Of a stretch of DNA of 64,000 bases, positions 24,308 through 36,949 are shown in pieces. The DNA is from Syngnathus acus (taxonomy: Eukaryota; Chordata; Actinopteri; Syngnathiformes; Syngnathidae): contig NC_051096.1 in the NCBI RefSeq assembly GCF_901709675.1, positions 6,537,001 through 6,601,000 of the forward strand, in the 5' to 3' direction. Numbering within the stretch: position 1 is the first letter of the stretch; every line of letters starts with the position of its first letter. The notes under the pieces are model-generated. The model ran no database searches and was not told the DNA's origin. It was given only the letters and a program-made list of their open reading frames with translations. Position numbers and translations under genes: made by a program.

Positions 24308-25297
24308 AAAAGCTGTTATCCGGTATGTGTCTTAAATATTTTTGTTCTTTTTTTCTTTTTTTTTACAGATGGATTTTTTTCACAAGGATTAACTTGGCGT
24401 GGACGGGATGAGATTTTGTCCCACCTTTCGTCACTCTACGTGAACTTTCCCGTGACCCGGGCTGAAGAGATTCAAGTGCGGACTGGGACGAAAAGCAAAC
24501 TCCGTCTGTTATACAGCATTTTTGTCCCATTTTAGCAGCTAGCTTCGTGAACATTACTGTATATCTTATTGGGGAGGTGTTTTTTGAGTTAAGCTAAGCT
24601 TCTTATCATGTCAGCAAGGGTGGGTTCAAAGATCCCTTGGACGATGGCCAGAAGAACAAGAAGCATATCTTTGCGCAATGTTGACATGCGGCTCTTAACA
24701 GGCAGCTAAAGTGAAGATAGTCCACTCTGCAAGCACTCCGGGTCAACATCAGGAATAATTGAATTTCTGTTTTTTTTTCTTCTTCATAATAAAGTTGATT
24801 TGTAGCGCTGGATTCAGTCTCTTTTTTTAATTTGAACTATCAACAATTTTCAGGGGTATTGAAATTTAAAAGGGGAGAAAAATAACTGCAAAAATAGCGG
24901 CGAACAAGCTAACTTAAGCCTCGAGTGCACTCTGTTAACGATTAACAAGGCAATGCAGTCCATTGTTTTCTTTTTGAATGGACCTTTCATTTGGAGTTGT
25001 CCTGACAGCTTTCAAATGCATTGCCGTTGCTTTTATACTGCTGCTAAATCAAATACACGAGATATACACATGAAATTTCATGTGTGCTTTTAAATGTTGA
25101 TTGCCTTGTATAAATATTGGATCAACTACATTATTATTATTCACTGTAGTTCAAATCGTGATTCAATATCAGATCACTCGAAGTTATAAAATGTTATAAG
25201 GAGCTTTGATTATAGCCAAATTTACAGCTCCATTCTACTTTTATTAAATAGGTTTTAAATTTCAAATCTAAAAAAATAAAGGCTTCAAACTACTCAC

Positions 25298-25342
25298 AAG
25301 CCATGACGGTCAGTGTGGAGCAGAGGAGATGTGACGCACGCC
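25298..25342 (-). other. Candidate 45-nt noncoding exon, hoxa3a 5' leader
   Basis: The minus strand reads GTGATCTCTTCAG (acceptor), then 45 nt beginning GGCGTGCGTCACATC and ending CATGGCTT, then GTGAGTAG (donor). Both borders are good matches. It lies upstream of the 43-nt exon at 22387-22429 on the same strand, so the two could be consecutive leader exons. Confidence 0.4.
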
Positions 25343-27260
25343 CTGAAGAGATCACATGAAATGAAAATAAGGCACATTTTCACATCTATTTCTAACCCCG
25401 GCCCATTCATTATTCAACGAGCCATGCGAATGGGCAAATTAAAATTTCAGCACTTTGGAAGTGACCTCTATTGGCAAATGACTTGAAGATTGTAATTGGA
25501 CTTCTTCGTGGAGTGTGCGCAAAATCGGTGTCATTCACACTCACCGCCATTTTTTTTTTTTTGCAGTCTTCATGCATGTATGTGCTGGCAGAGCAGTTTT
25601 TAGGACAACTGCAGTGAACATAAATCATAAAAACGCACCATCAGGCATGACGCAAAATATTTCAGGGATTAAAAAAAAAATGTAATTCGTGCCCACTAAT
25701 CACTACAAAAACATTGGTTGTCTCGTACAAAAGCAACACGTTTCTCCCCCTTTGTTCCAAACTGACTGGGGTGTCTCTTTGGATGAATTCATGGCTGAGG
25801 TTCACACCTTCAAAACGGCCTTTTTTTTTTGTCCACAGTGCCGTCTCGGGGTCAATCTAAAACGCAAAGAAAAGACTCTCGGGGGTCTCAGCGCTGATGT
25901 ATGGTCTGAACATTGTATGTGTCGAGAGGTCAGGGGTCATAAGAAGGGCTGTGGACCGGCGATTGGTCAGAATCGGCCGTGTCCCTTAGTTGAACCCGTC
26001 ATTGTTTGGATGTAGCAGGTAGTGACCAACACTCACACTCGGGTGCACTGAGGCTGGCTGAGGTCGCCTTGTAATGGCGAGGGAAAACAATCTGATGCAG
26101 TTGACAATTTCGGTTTGTGTCTAAGGTGTCAAAAGTCAAGCTTGTGACAAGCCTTTGGGAAAGCACTTTGTGAGTGCTGGGGTTTTAAATTACAGCCGAG
26201 CATGTTTAGGAAGAAAAAAAAAAATCACAGGAGGAGGCGTCTCAAAATTAAATCTGACTTTGAACATTGCAATATTTTTTTTTTTGTATTGTAAATTAAA
26301 AACGAGACACTGTAATCGCAATTTGTCAAAATCATCTCCAATTTCTTAACACAAAATATATTAATAATTGTAAATAACTTTTTTTTTGTACAAATAACAC
26401 CATAATAAAATAAAACCAGACTTGGAAAAAAAACGATCGACTTTTACGCACGGCTTTGTTGCGCGCTAATCCGCCATTTCGAATAACAATCAAAAGCCAT
26501 CCCCAGCATTACAAGTGAACATTTATTTCACAAGGACATATTCAGTCTACACTACAGCACAGGGGTCACTAGTGAGACGGCACAACCACGAATGTATATT
26601 CACAGTTTAGAACAACACGTGAGACGCACGAGCACGAAGCAAATATTGAAGAGCGCACGAACGAACTAACAACCAAAAAGTCTCTACCTGTAGAAATGCA
26701 ATCCTCGTTGTGCCTTCAATCATGATTTGTCTATATATGTACATTACAATATGGGCAGGTCACCTGGACTATACATTCAGCACTCGAACACACACCGTGA
26801 CTACAATGGAACTCCTAAAGAAATGCTTTTTAAATCATAACGTTCAAGTATATTAAAATTTCTTCGTGAAAAATAAAAAAATAAAAATAAACCATCCATA
26901 AGGAAAGGATTCAAGCCTCCTCACCCATTCGGCCATTTCTAACTGAAATGCAACACGTTTTTTTTTTTTTTGTTTGTTTGTTTTTATCCATGTGACTGTG
27001 CGTTATCCTTCATTCGTAAAAAAATAAAAATACAAAAAAAAAGAAAATATATGAACCCTTCAGTCGCCGTTGTGGGATTAAAAAAAAAAAAAAAAAAAAA
27101 TCAAGCTTATGTGAAGAAGCGAAAGACGACCGCAGAGTGGAAGGAGACGAAGGGCAAAATACACCAAAATATTCACTGGGTCCTTCCTTCTATTTCCACT
27201 TGTGTTCTTTGCCATCTCAGTCTTGTTTGGGGTTTTATTTAACACGGGGTGGGCTGTGCA

Positions 27261-28492
27261 CTATAAAGCAACTGTGCACGGTGTGGGCACGAGCTGCTGG
27301 CCTGTTTTCATCTGCTGTTGTTGGGCCCCAGAAGAAGACGACGAGGAGGAGGAGGACGAGGAGGCCGAATTGGAGCGGATCTTAGTATTAGGAAGCTTGT
27401 GCTCCTTCTTCCACTTCATGCGGCGGTTCTGAAACCAGATCTTGACCTGGCGCTCGGACAGGCACATTGTGTGCGCTATCTCCACCCGCCTGCGCCGCGT
27501 CAGGTAGCGGTTGAAGTGGAATTCCTTTTCCAGCTCCAGAGCCTGCTGGCGGGTGTAGGCAGTGCGGGACCTCTTGGGCACTCCTCCGGTGTAACTGGCA
27601 TTGACTGAGGTGGAGGTTGAAGGGAGGAGGAAGAAGGGGGGGGGGGGGGGGTCGCACACATGCAGGCAAACAGGCAGGTGTTAACACACAATTCCGAGAT
27701 TCTCTCCAGAAAGCAATAAAGCACCCTCCAGTTGCGTGGACCGTACTTGCTTGCATGTTTTACGCATGCACGCCCGCACGCACGCACAAGCATCCGGGGA
27801 CAGCTGACGCTTAAGAAAGATTAAGTAAACTGCGGGAATCGGATATTACACTTTGGCTTCATTCCAGTGGAGGAGGTAGTTTGGGATAAAAAGCAACAAA
27901 GGCGCATGAGCCCCGACAGACGAACACAGGCAATAAAATTTACGAGGGTCCTTAATTACCGACCCCGCTGCTCCATAGTCGTAAATTGCAGCCGCAAAGT
28001 GGCTGCCTGCTACCAGCGCTGCCTTCAGTGGCTCCTCCACGCCTGCGTACGCGTGAACCGCGATGACAACTCACCGGTGTTAACGTGGACCTTTTTCATC
28101 CAGGGATACACCACCGGCTCTTTGCCCTTCACCGCGCCGGGGTAGACCTCACCGGCGAGGCTGCAGTCCTTAATGGCCCCCGCTCCGCCGTCCGGGGCCG
28201 ACGCGAGGCGCGGTCCGTGGTTTTGAGCGAGCGTTTGCGGCTGCGCCGTGGAGTGGTGGCCGTCGTTGAAATCATCCAGTCCGGCGGTGGGGACGTTGGT
28301 GTAATCGTAGCCCGGTTCCGTGTAGTTGGACCTGGGGTAGGATGGCTCTTCGTGATGGGGGAAGCCCGTGTCTTTTGGCCGCTCGTAGTAGTCCCCCGGG
28401 TTGGGGATGTATCCGCCCTGCTGGTATTCGTCGCATGGAGGAAAGGACGGCTCGATATAGTTGGAGTTTATCAAGTAGGAACTCATGGTCAT
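27261..28492 (-). CDS. hoxa4a: Homeobox protein Hox-A4a (two exons)
   Basis: Group-4 (Deformed-type) Hox factor, by family active in caudal hindbrain and cervical-level mesoderm. Exon 1 is 28492-28075 and exon 2 is 27604-27261. The 470-nt intron has GTGAGT and CCTCAG borders in phase 1, giving 253 residues. It starts with the group-4 signature [24 protein letters not shown] is at about 129. The homeodomain (about 149-208) reads [20 protein letters not shown] with [20 protein letters not shown] and the linker [11 protein letters not shown]. The C-terminus has a long serine run followed by GAQQQQ, then ends ...[17 protein letters not shown] (minus-strand AATAAA) only 25 bp past the stop is probably too close to serve as the main poly-A signal. 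Confidence 0.97.
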
Positions 28493-28593
28493 TAATTTGT
28501 GAAGTGCAACAATACTAATTTTTATCGCGCTGTCGTTTTTCTGATCTCCACAAAACCCTCCTACTCGCTGTCAAATGTACAAAGTTGCGTGGT

Positions 28594-28614
28594 CACGTGA
28601 GCGGGGCCACCAAT
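28594..28614. promoter_or_regulatory. CACGTG E-box and CCAAT box upstream of hoxa4a
   Basis: GGTCACGTGAGC (CACGTG at 28594-28599) and CCAAT (28610-28614) lie 102-122 bp upstream of the hoxa4a start. Confidence 0.55.
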
Positions 28615-29601
28615 CAGCGCGCGTCCTGCGGGCATCATGTAAACAGGAACCAATGGAAAGCATGGCACTGGCACCAGCAGAACCTCTCCGGACTGCCTTA
28701 CGTAGCTCTTTTCCTTGTTAAATCTCATTATAGAAAAGAAAAACCAATCAAGATTCTTGTTGACTGCACGGCGTCAAACTTATGTGGGCGAGGCTTCGCG
28801 TGGAAAAGAGAAAAAAGCTAAAAAGTACAAGAATCTAGCCAGAAATATACTTTCATAATCACAGATTTCAGATTATGAATATGCATGCTGCCTGTGTGCA
28901 GGTTTGCAAAATGCTGCTGAAAACTTACAAGCACGAGTGTTAAATAAACATTTATACTCTACCATCATCAAAATGTTCACGGACAATGACTTGCACAGAC
29001 CAGCTTGCATTGAACCGCACCAGCGGTTATAAAAATACACAAAACACCTCGCACGATTGCACGTACGCAAAAAAAAAATACCTTTCATTTTGCCTCTGTC
29101 CAAGCCGCACCAACGAGGCAACCCACGCCGATACGAATCTGATTTTTCTCATGTCCTTGCATATCTCTCAACTCATCAATAAACACTATTTGAAGCATGG
29201 AAGACAATTTCTTTCAAAGAAATATTGTCACACTGATTGGACAAATGTATTCTGAAAGGCTCACCAAGAAACAATTGCAAACATGCAGCATCTATGTGGC
29301 AACACAATCGCCTGCAAAACAAAGAGCTGGGGATGTTTTGCTCTCTGACAAGGACGAAGGACAGCACTGGGAAACACACAAAACAGACTAAGGACACAAA
29401 ATGGGCGAAAAATAAATACATTGTGTCTTTAGTCTGCCAGTGGCTTTCCATTTGCCATATGTAATAACATATGTAAATTATATATATTTATATATTCAGC
29501 CCACATTTACAATATTCAGTAGGTCGAAAAATGCCTTATACAAACACTTCAAGGTTCAGTTTGAAAATAGGACCCATACGCAAACAGCAGTGACCATGCA
29601 T

Positions 29602-29654
29602 GTAATAATAATAATAATAATAATAATAAAATAATAATAATAATAATAATAATA
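29602..29654 (+). repeat. (TAA)n microsatellite
   Basis: About 50 bp of ATA/TAA trinucleotide repeats with one interruption. Confidence 0.95.
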
Positions 29655-30119
29655 CAGATTTAAAGTAGCTTGTGCTAAAAGTTTTTGCCTGACTCCAAGG
29701 TATAATAATAATGATTTTCCTTAAATTATGCTGCTATTTTCATTTTTGGGGGGGACATTTTTCCAGTTGTGCAAAAAAACAATTCCCTTGTATTGTAAAA
29801 ATGTACAGCAATGATCCCCAAATGTCTTCTTTTGTATAGATCAAAGTTTCTGACCTTGTTGCTGGCCATCAGGGATCACGTGCAGTCCGCGCTGCTGCCT
29901 GTCCATCGTGGAGGTGAGTCAATTTCCTTCAACCATTTTCTCCAAGATGCTCCAAATCTTCACTGTCGGCATCAACAAGGCCTCTGCATGCACAAACAAG
30001 AAGCCCAAACTTGAGAAATATCCCAACGCGTTTCCTTACTCCCCATCGTCCCTTTTTTCTCCCTCCCGAGTGCCCCCTTTTCTGTCTTCACTCCCCCCCA
30101 AACACAGATAACTTGTGCC

Positions 30120-30136
30120 TGACCCCAAACTGACAC
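30120..30136 (-). promoter_or_regulatory. Candidate DR5 retinoic-acid response element upstream of hoxa4a
   Basis: The minus strand reads GTGTCA, five bases (GTTTG), then GGGTCA. The second half-site is a perfect RGKTCA and the first matches five of six, with the DR5 spacing preferred by RAR/RXR. It is 1.6 kb upstream of hoxa4a. Retinoic-acid elements near Hox4 genes are established in mouse. Confidence 0.35.
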
Positions 30137-30199
30137 AGTTTCCATTTTGTTTCTGATTAATCTTGCCCATTGACAGTCTTTGTTAAACAACAAGGCGTG

Positions 30200-33100
30200 C
30201 CCCCTTCTTCCAAAGGGGCGACATTTTCATATCAGTTAGACGCGCTGACCCGCTCTTCACCCCAGACTTGGACTTCTGGCCAACTGTGGACCGCTTTTTA
30301 AAAATCTTAACCAACAAACACAAGTTTGATTTTGGATGCAAGGGACTGAAAAATCTAACTGAGCTTGCAAGCGGAATATTGCACATTAACGTGTCAACAT
30401 CAATGCAGAGGAGGAATTTACAACCTGCTGCCATTGATTCTACAGAGCTTCTGTTTAAATATGGGCCGGGGGCAGCTGGGCTATTAGCCCCTTACTGTAA
30501 GTTATCCTTGAGTGAAATAATGCTTACATGCTTGGACGCTCTGTTGCACTTGTTGCTTTTCGCTATCACGTTCATAAAAATGTAACCAGTCGAATTTATA
30601 TTGAAGGCCTTGCAAGGTGAGCCTGAATTCATCACTGAAAAGTGCATTTAAAAAAATTAGCACCTCGAGTGGAAATTAAATGCAGCAAAATAATTATTTT
30701 GTGCAGTATGGCGTTCAAACCAAAGTAGTTTACAAGCTTGCGCGGTGTGTGGAAACGAGCTAGACGACCGTGCTGTCTCAACTCAGCGAACATAAACCGA
30801 CAAGTGAAGGTCTGCTGAGCTAAGATACATCATGATGACACTTTACTGTAAATTTAGATTATGAGTGAAGTGCTGTGGCGATCGTGACAAATTGCAGGTG
30901 GCTCACACAAGGTCTCTTGTCTATATATAATCAGAATGAATGTACTTCTGTATCCAGTATGGATTATTCTGAAGGGGGGCATCATAAAATAAAATGAATG
31001 TGGTCAAAAATGCATGATGCTGAGGACTGCTAAAAGATGCAAAGAATTGTGAAATGCGCAAATATGCATTTAAAAAATGAAGTGGTGCTTAAAGTGTGCA
31101 AAAAATATTGTTTTTATTAGTTTAATGTAATATCTGACGTGCAAAAATTGATTTGTGACTAACTTGAAAATTATTACTATCAATAAACTTATTTTTAAAA
31201 TGAATTGTGTTCAATAAATACGATCAAATTATTTACATTGTTGTGTTTGCTGTGTGGATTTTTTTTTTAAAGTCTCCATTTATTTTACTGACCAGTCTTG
31301 TGGTATTGCGGCTTTGAACGTCACATTAAAGTTTTATTTGACCTTTTCACAACTCATTCATGTACTTTTCAAATCACAGAATTTTCGTTCCGCCAATATT
31401 TTGCAATATTTTCATTTTCCCGTACTCTACCTAAAAGCAAAAGCGCACAATTATGGAATCAAATTCTGTTTTTTAACCCCGTCTTTGTGAGCGCAAAAAA
31501 AAACATCTGTTCCATTTCTGCTCCCCTAAAAGCGTTCTATTCAACACGATCAGGATGCGAGAGGCTAAATGATTTTTAAGGGGACCGGGGGCTCAGTTTG
31601 GGGGGGCTTCCCATTACGCGGTGACCGGGTCGAGTGTATCAATCCTGAAAATGCAAATGGCGCACCCCCGTCTCCAAACATATCAAATGCAATTTATTCA
31701 AAGGAAATTCACCAATCAAGCGCGATAATAAAACGCCAGCCACTCAATCTTGTTGCCGGGGACGGCTGGGGGAGGGTGGGGGTCCCACCTCCCGAACGCG
31801 GGGTCACCGTGCATACAGGGTTCACCTGGAGTGCACCCCGCAACATATGTAATTCAAAGCTATTCTGCCTTTTGTGTGGACGAGTCAAGATCGCTATTAT
31901 GAGGCTGCAGGCATCAAGCTGATGACGGAGACTCGCTGCAGCTCAACTTTTGACCCCAATTTTTCCTCTTCTCTCTCCTGCTATCTCGCTCTCGTCAGAG
32001 GTGGCCCATTGAGGCACCCCCCGCACCCCAAAAAAAAATTGGACAATCTCAACGTGAAGCCTACCATCATTTCCATCAAAGTAATGGATAGGAAAAACCT
32101 GCACCAGTTGCGTGATGCTTCCAAGATTTTTTTTTAAGGCTAAGACGGCAAAATATGCAAATAAAGTAGCACATTTGAGGCTAAAGGAGCCAGACTGTTG
32201 TCTTTCAACAGCTTTTTTTTAAGCATCCTGTGTGTTTATTTACGCGCATCACTCTTATCAGGACAAGGCCAAGGAAGCGTGCTATTAGGTTTCCTGCATG
32301 TGCTCTACACACATTTGCAGGCTGACAGTGAACTTGGCCTAAAGCGAGCTCTGCTGGTGGCTCGGAGAGGATGCAGATTTATCTTAGAGCTGGGAGACTG
32401 ACCTGCGCGTGAACCCGCTCAGGCTGGCAGCGTGCCGCGCAATCATTTGACGTATTGGCTCGGATTTTCATTTCTAAAAAAGCCCAGCTCGCTTTCTCTC
32501 CCCTTTGAGAGTGCATGTGCGCTGTGTTTTATTGTCATTGTGTTAGCAGCACAAAGCTGCATAACCTCACATTGCATGGTGACTTCGCCCAATGAGAAAT
32601 GTGCAATATGCATCGGATATATGGCTTGATTGAATTGTTTTGGGAAAAGAGAGGAAAAATATCCGTCTGATGTCTTGAAAGGTCATTAAAATGAGGAAGT
32701 GACGTCAAAGAATGTAACAATGCATGGAGCCCTTTGAACACAAGGGTGCGGAAAATATTTGAACAATTGATTATTTTATTTAAGTCAAGAGAGCCCCAAT
32801 TTAAAAAATGGAGTTACTTGGGGAGAAAATCGCTGAATGAAAAAAAGTCAATTCAATTCAGTCTTTTTCATTCATTTGTTTTCAACATTTTTAAGTCAAG
32901 ACAAATTTATTTAGCTCTCTTCACGCACATTTTTATAACTTTGGGTCCACTTGGCTTTCATTTTACTTGGATAATATTGTTCTACTGTCTTATAGTAAAT
33001 ACATACAGGAAAAAAAATATTGAAGAAAAAAAAAAAAATCAACATTTGATTTAAATCAAAGAGCCCAGTTGCATCAATTCAACCTTTTTTTGGATCGACT

Positions 33101-33880
33101 GAAATTCAACACATAAAAAACTTTTGTTTTTAGCAAGCACGCTGTCATTTTTAAACGATATTGTGAGCGTAAATTAAAAATGACTAAACAGGCAATTATG
33201 CTAACGACACACAGCAAGCAAGAACAAACTGGTGCGTGCATATTCTTTCATTGTTTGTCCTAAAAATCAAACTACAATGGCGTCTACGTTCCCCTGTCAC
33301 CACAAAGCGAGAGTGACTTTTCCAAAAGGGGGCTGAGGGGGGTGTCATTTGAACTTTTCAACCCGAACACAAAATGACGTGGCTGACACAAAACGGAATT
33401 CCTTTTCAAACTTGTGTTTACTTGACACTGTTTACAGCCAAGCCCAAATACGCATGTGCGTAAAATGCACCAAACTTCCCATAAAAGTCATCACACAAAC
33501 AATTCTGGCTCTGCATTGCGCACAAATAACTTGCTGTGGTGTCCTGTGAATTGTCCAATGTGATCAAATTGAGAGGCGGGGGAGGGGGGGGACGTACATC
33601 CTCTAAGACGAGAAGTTAGTGGGTGGAAATGGACCCAAAGATAATTATCCAACATGCAAAAATGGATTATGAGTCGCACCCCAGATGGAGGGAAACAAGT
33701 TACACGGGGAAGGAAGCAATTAAATGACCATGAGCCGGACCCAACCCTGCCTGCTCGCAACATCTGCCCAGACCAGAATTCAGCCCAGCATCGCTGACAA
33801 ATTAGCGTAATGGACTAATTGGGAAAGATCGAGGCAGAGCGCACAATAATAAGGCTATTTAACACAGGCTCGCTTGTTCT
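30200..33880. other. hoxa4a-hoxa5a intergenic region, no gene seen
   Basis: Mostly AT-rich sequence with homopolymer runs and a few GC-richer islands. Open frames are short and show no recognisable domain. Confidence 0.5.
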
Positions 33881-33910
33881 CCGGCTACCGTTCGATGTGC
33901 ACAAACTCAC

Positions 33911-34038
33911 CCGGAGAGGAGCTCCTCATCCCGGCCATGCTTGCATGCACAGCAGGTCCGATCAGGTCCGGTCGGCTCCCGTCCGGTCCACTGAGCTCAA
34001 GTGGGCGCAGTGTTCTGGTCAAGACACTCCTCAAAGGG
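33911..34038 (-). other. Candidate 128-nt noncoding exon in the hoxa4a-hoxa5a interval
   Basis: The minus-strand acceptor TCTGCCTTTTGCAG is excellent. It is followed by 128 nt starting CCCTTTGAGGAGTGTC and ending CTCCTCTCCGG, then donor GTGAGTTTG. No convincing coding frame runs through it. It lies 93 nt downstream of another candidate exon on the same strand and may belong to a long hoxa3a/hoxa4a leader. Confidence 0.4.
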
Positions 34039-34131
34039 CTGCAAAAGGCAGAGTCAGACCAAGCCTCGTCGTCAGTGCGATTATATGTTATGTGCAATAT
34101 ACTGTCAACTCCCCAAAACCATAAAACTTAC

Positions 34132-34252
34132 TTTAATGGCCACCACGTGACCGTTTATGGCCAGTGAGCCTATCTGGACGCGCTCCGGATGATTTTTACG
34201 ATCTAATTCATAGACAAACCCCCCATTCATTAGCACCCCAATGTCGAAGAGC
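34132..34252 (-). other. Candidate 121-nt noncoding exon in the hoxa4a-hoxa5a interval
   Basis: Minus-strand GGCCCCTTTCAG (acceptor) precedes 121 nt ending GTGGTGGCCATTAAA, followed by the perfect donor GTAAGT. The segment contains CACGTG at 34144-34149 and the Cdx-like CCATAAA. The same DNA overlaps a plus-strand open frame, so it may alternatively be a conserved regulatory block. Confidence 0.35.
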
Positions 34253-34456
34253 CTGAAAGGGGCCTAATAAGTTTACAGCTTGAAAACATCGAGCTGATGT
34301 TGCGGGAGGTGGAAAAAGACACTTTGGTGTGTTTGCTGTGTGCGCCCGATGAGGAACCCAAACAGCAGCAAGGTGAGTTCAAAATAAAATAAAAAGAATT
34401 AACATGCATTCGTTTCAAACCTGTTGATTTTCCTTAAAACGTGAGGGATTTAAATA

Positions 34457-34480
34457 AATATATATATATATATATATAAA
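34457..34480. repeat. (AT)n microsatellite
   Basis: About 12 AT dinucleotides. Confidence 0.9.
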
Positions 34481-35133
34481 AAAGAGCGCACCCCCTTGAG
34501 CAGCACGCAAATTAATGCAGTTCCAGTAAAAAGTTTATTATAATTGTCATGATGAACAGCAACAATGTCTTTACAGTACATTCTTGACTTCCAGTTTTTT
34601 AAAAAACATTTACAAAAAAAAGTTTGACACCACGGAGTTATATACGCGCGGATTTTAAACGAATGACAAAAAAAAAGAAGAAAATATTTGTGGAAAGCAA
34701 TTCAAATTACAATGCGCAGCTATATGTACGCACACGTACAAACACTTTGCAGACTTTTGGCAGCTTTTATCGCAATATACACCACACAAATAAATACAAT
34801 ACACATAATATACTGTAGGTACACAGAAAATGGAGCGAAACAAGTAAGCTGAGTGTACATTGAGTGCATTCGCTGGTTAATAGGTAGCATTTTCTCCCTT
34901 CTTTTTTGTCTGAACAAGAAATAATTTAAACCAACATTTATTTCACCGTTTTGTCTAAATCTAAGCAGAAATGTACATTTAAAATGACCACTTTAAATGG
35001 AAATGTTGGCTAGCCATGTCTCTGCACCTCCAAGAGTTATGACATAACTTTTATTTTTGTCTCACTCCTTAGCAGGGGTGATGATGAGTGGGGTGGGTGG
35101 CTTGGGGTAGTGGGGGGGTCGGGGGGGTGATAA

Positions 35134-36426
<1,293 letters not shown>

Positions 36427-36654
36427 TTGTTGACAATTCCTCCACTCGCTGTGTATCGCTGCTGTTTTACGCGTATTATTGTTATTATTGCAAGAGGAGA
36501 AAAGCATCAAGCAAGCGTGCTTGATTTGTGGCTCTTATGCTTTAGCGCGTCCTATAGCAGCCTTGCACAATTTATGATGAATTATGGAAATGAGTGGGCC
36601 ATGGACTTGATTCTCTCTTACGTAGGCACCCAAATATGGGGTACGGCGGAGTAT

Positions 36655-36660
36655 CACGTG
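36655..36660. promoter_or_regulatory. CACGTG E-box upstream of hoxa5a
   Basis: GTATCACGTGCTTT lies 229 bp upstream of the hoxa5a start, comparable to the E-boxes of its neighbours. Confidence 0.45.
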
Positions 36661-36949
36661 CTTTTGTTGACCAGTCGTAAATCCTGCTTGGTGACCTCCG
36701 GAGGTAAACTCACGCGGGGTGGGGATGAGGAGGACTCGCTAGCTCAGGGCGAACTTTGCGTTGTCGTGGTGCGCCATCCTCTGGCGCAACTGTTTGCACT
36801 GAATCTGCGAGCGGGGTCATTGGGAGGTTAACGAGCATTGCGGCAAAAAAACGCGGACGCGCTGCTTGGAAACAATACAAGACGAGCAGGCGTGCTGGGA
36901 ATGCAATATCTGCAGCCCAAGGCTTGCGTTCACCCATCACAAACCTGGT

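Noticed and set aside
24017-24535. 172-codon plus-strand open frame
   Set aside because: Composition follows simple CT and poly-T tracts. It has no domain, no conserved-looking blocks and no splice or promoter support.
28500-35100. Search for mir-10 between hoxa4a and hoxa5a
   Set aside because: No ACCCTGTAGA-type sequence or its complement was found. GTCTCTACCTGTAGAAATGC near 26680 is only superficially similar and lies on the wrong side of hoxa4a. HoxA clusters lack mir-10 in most vertebrates.
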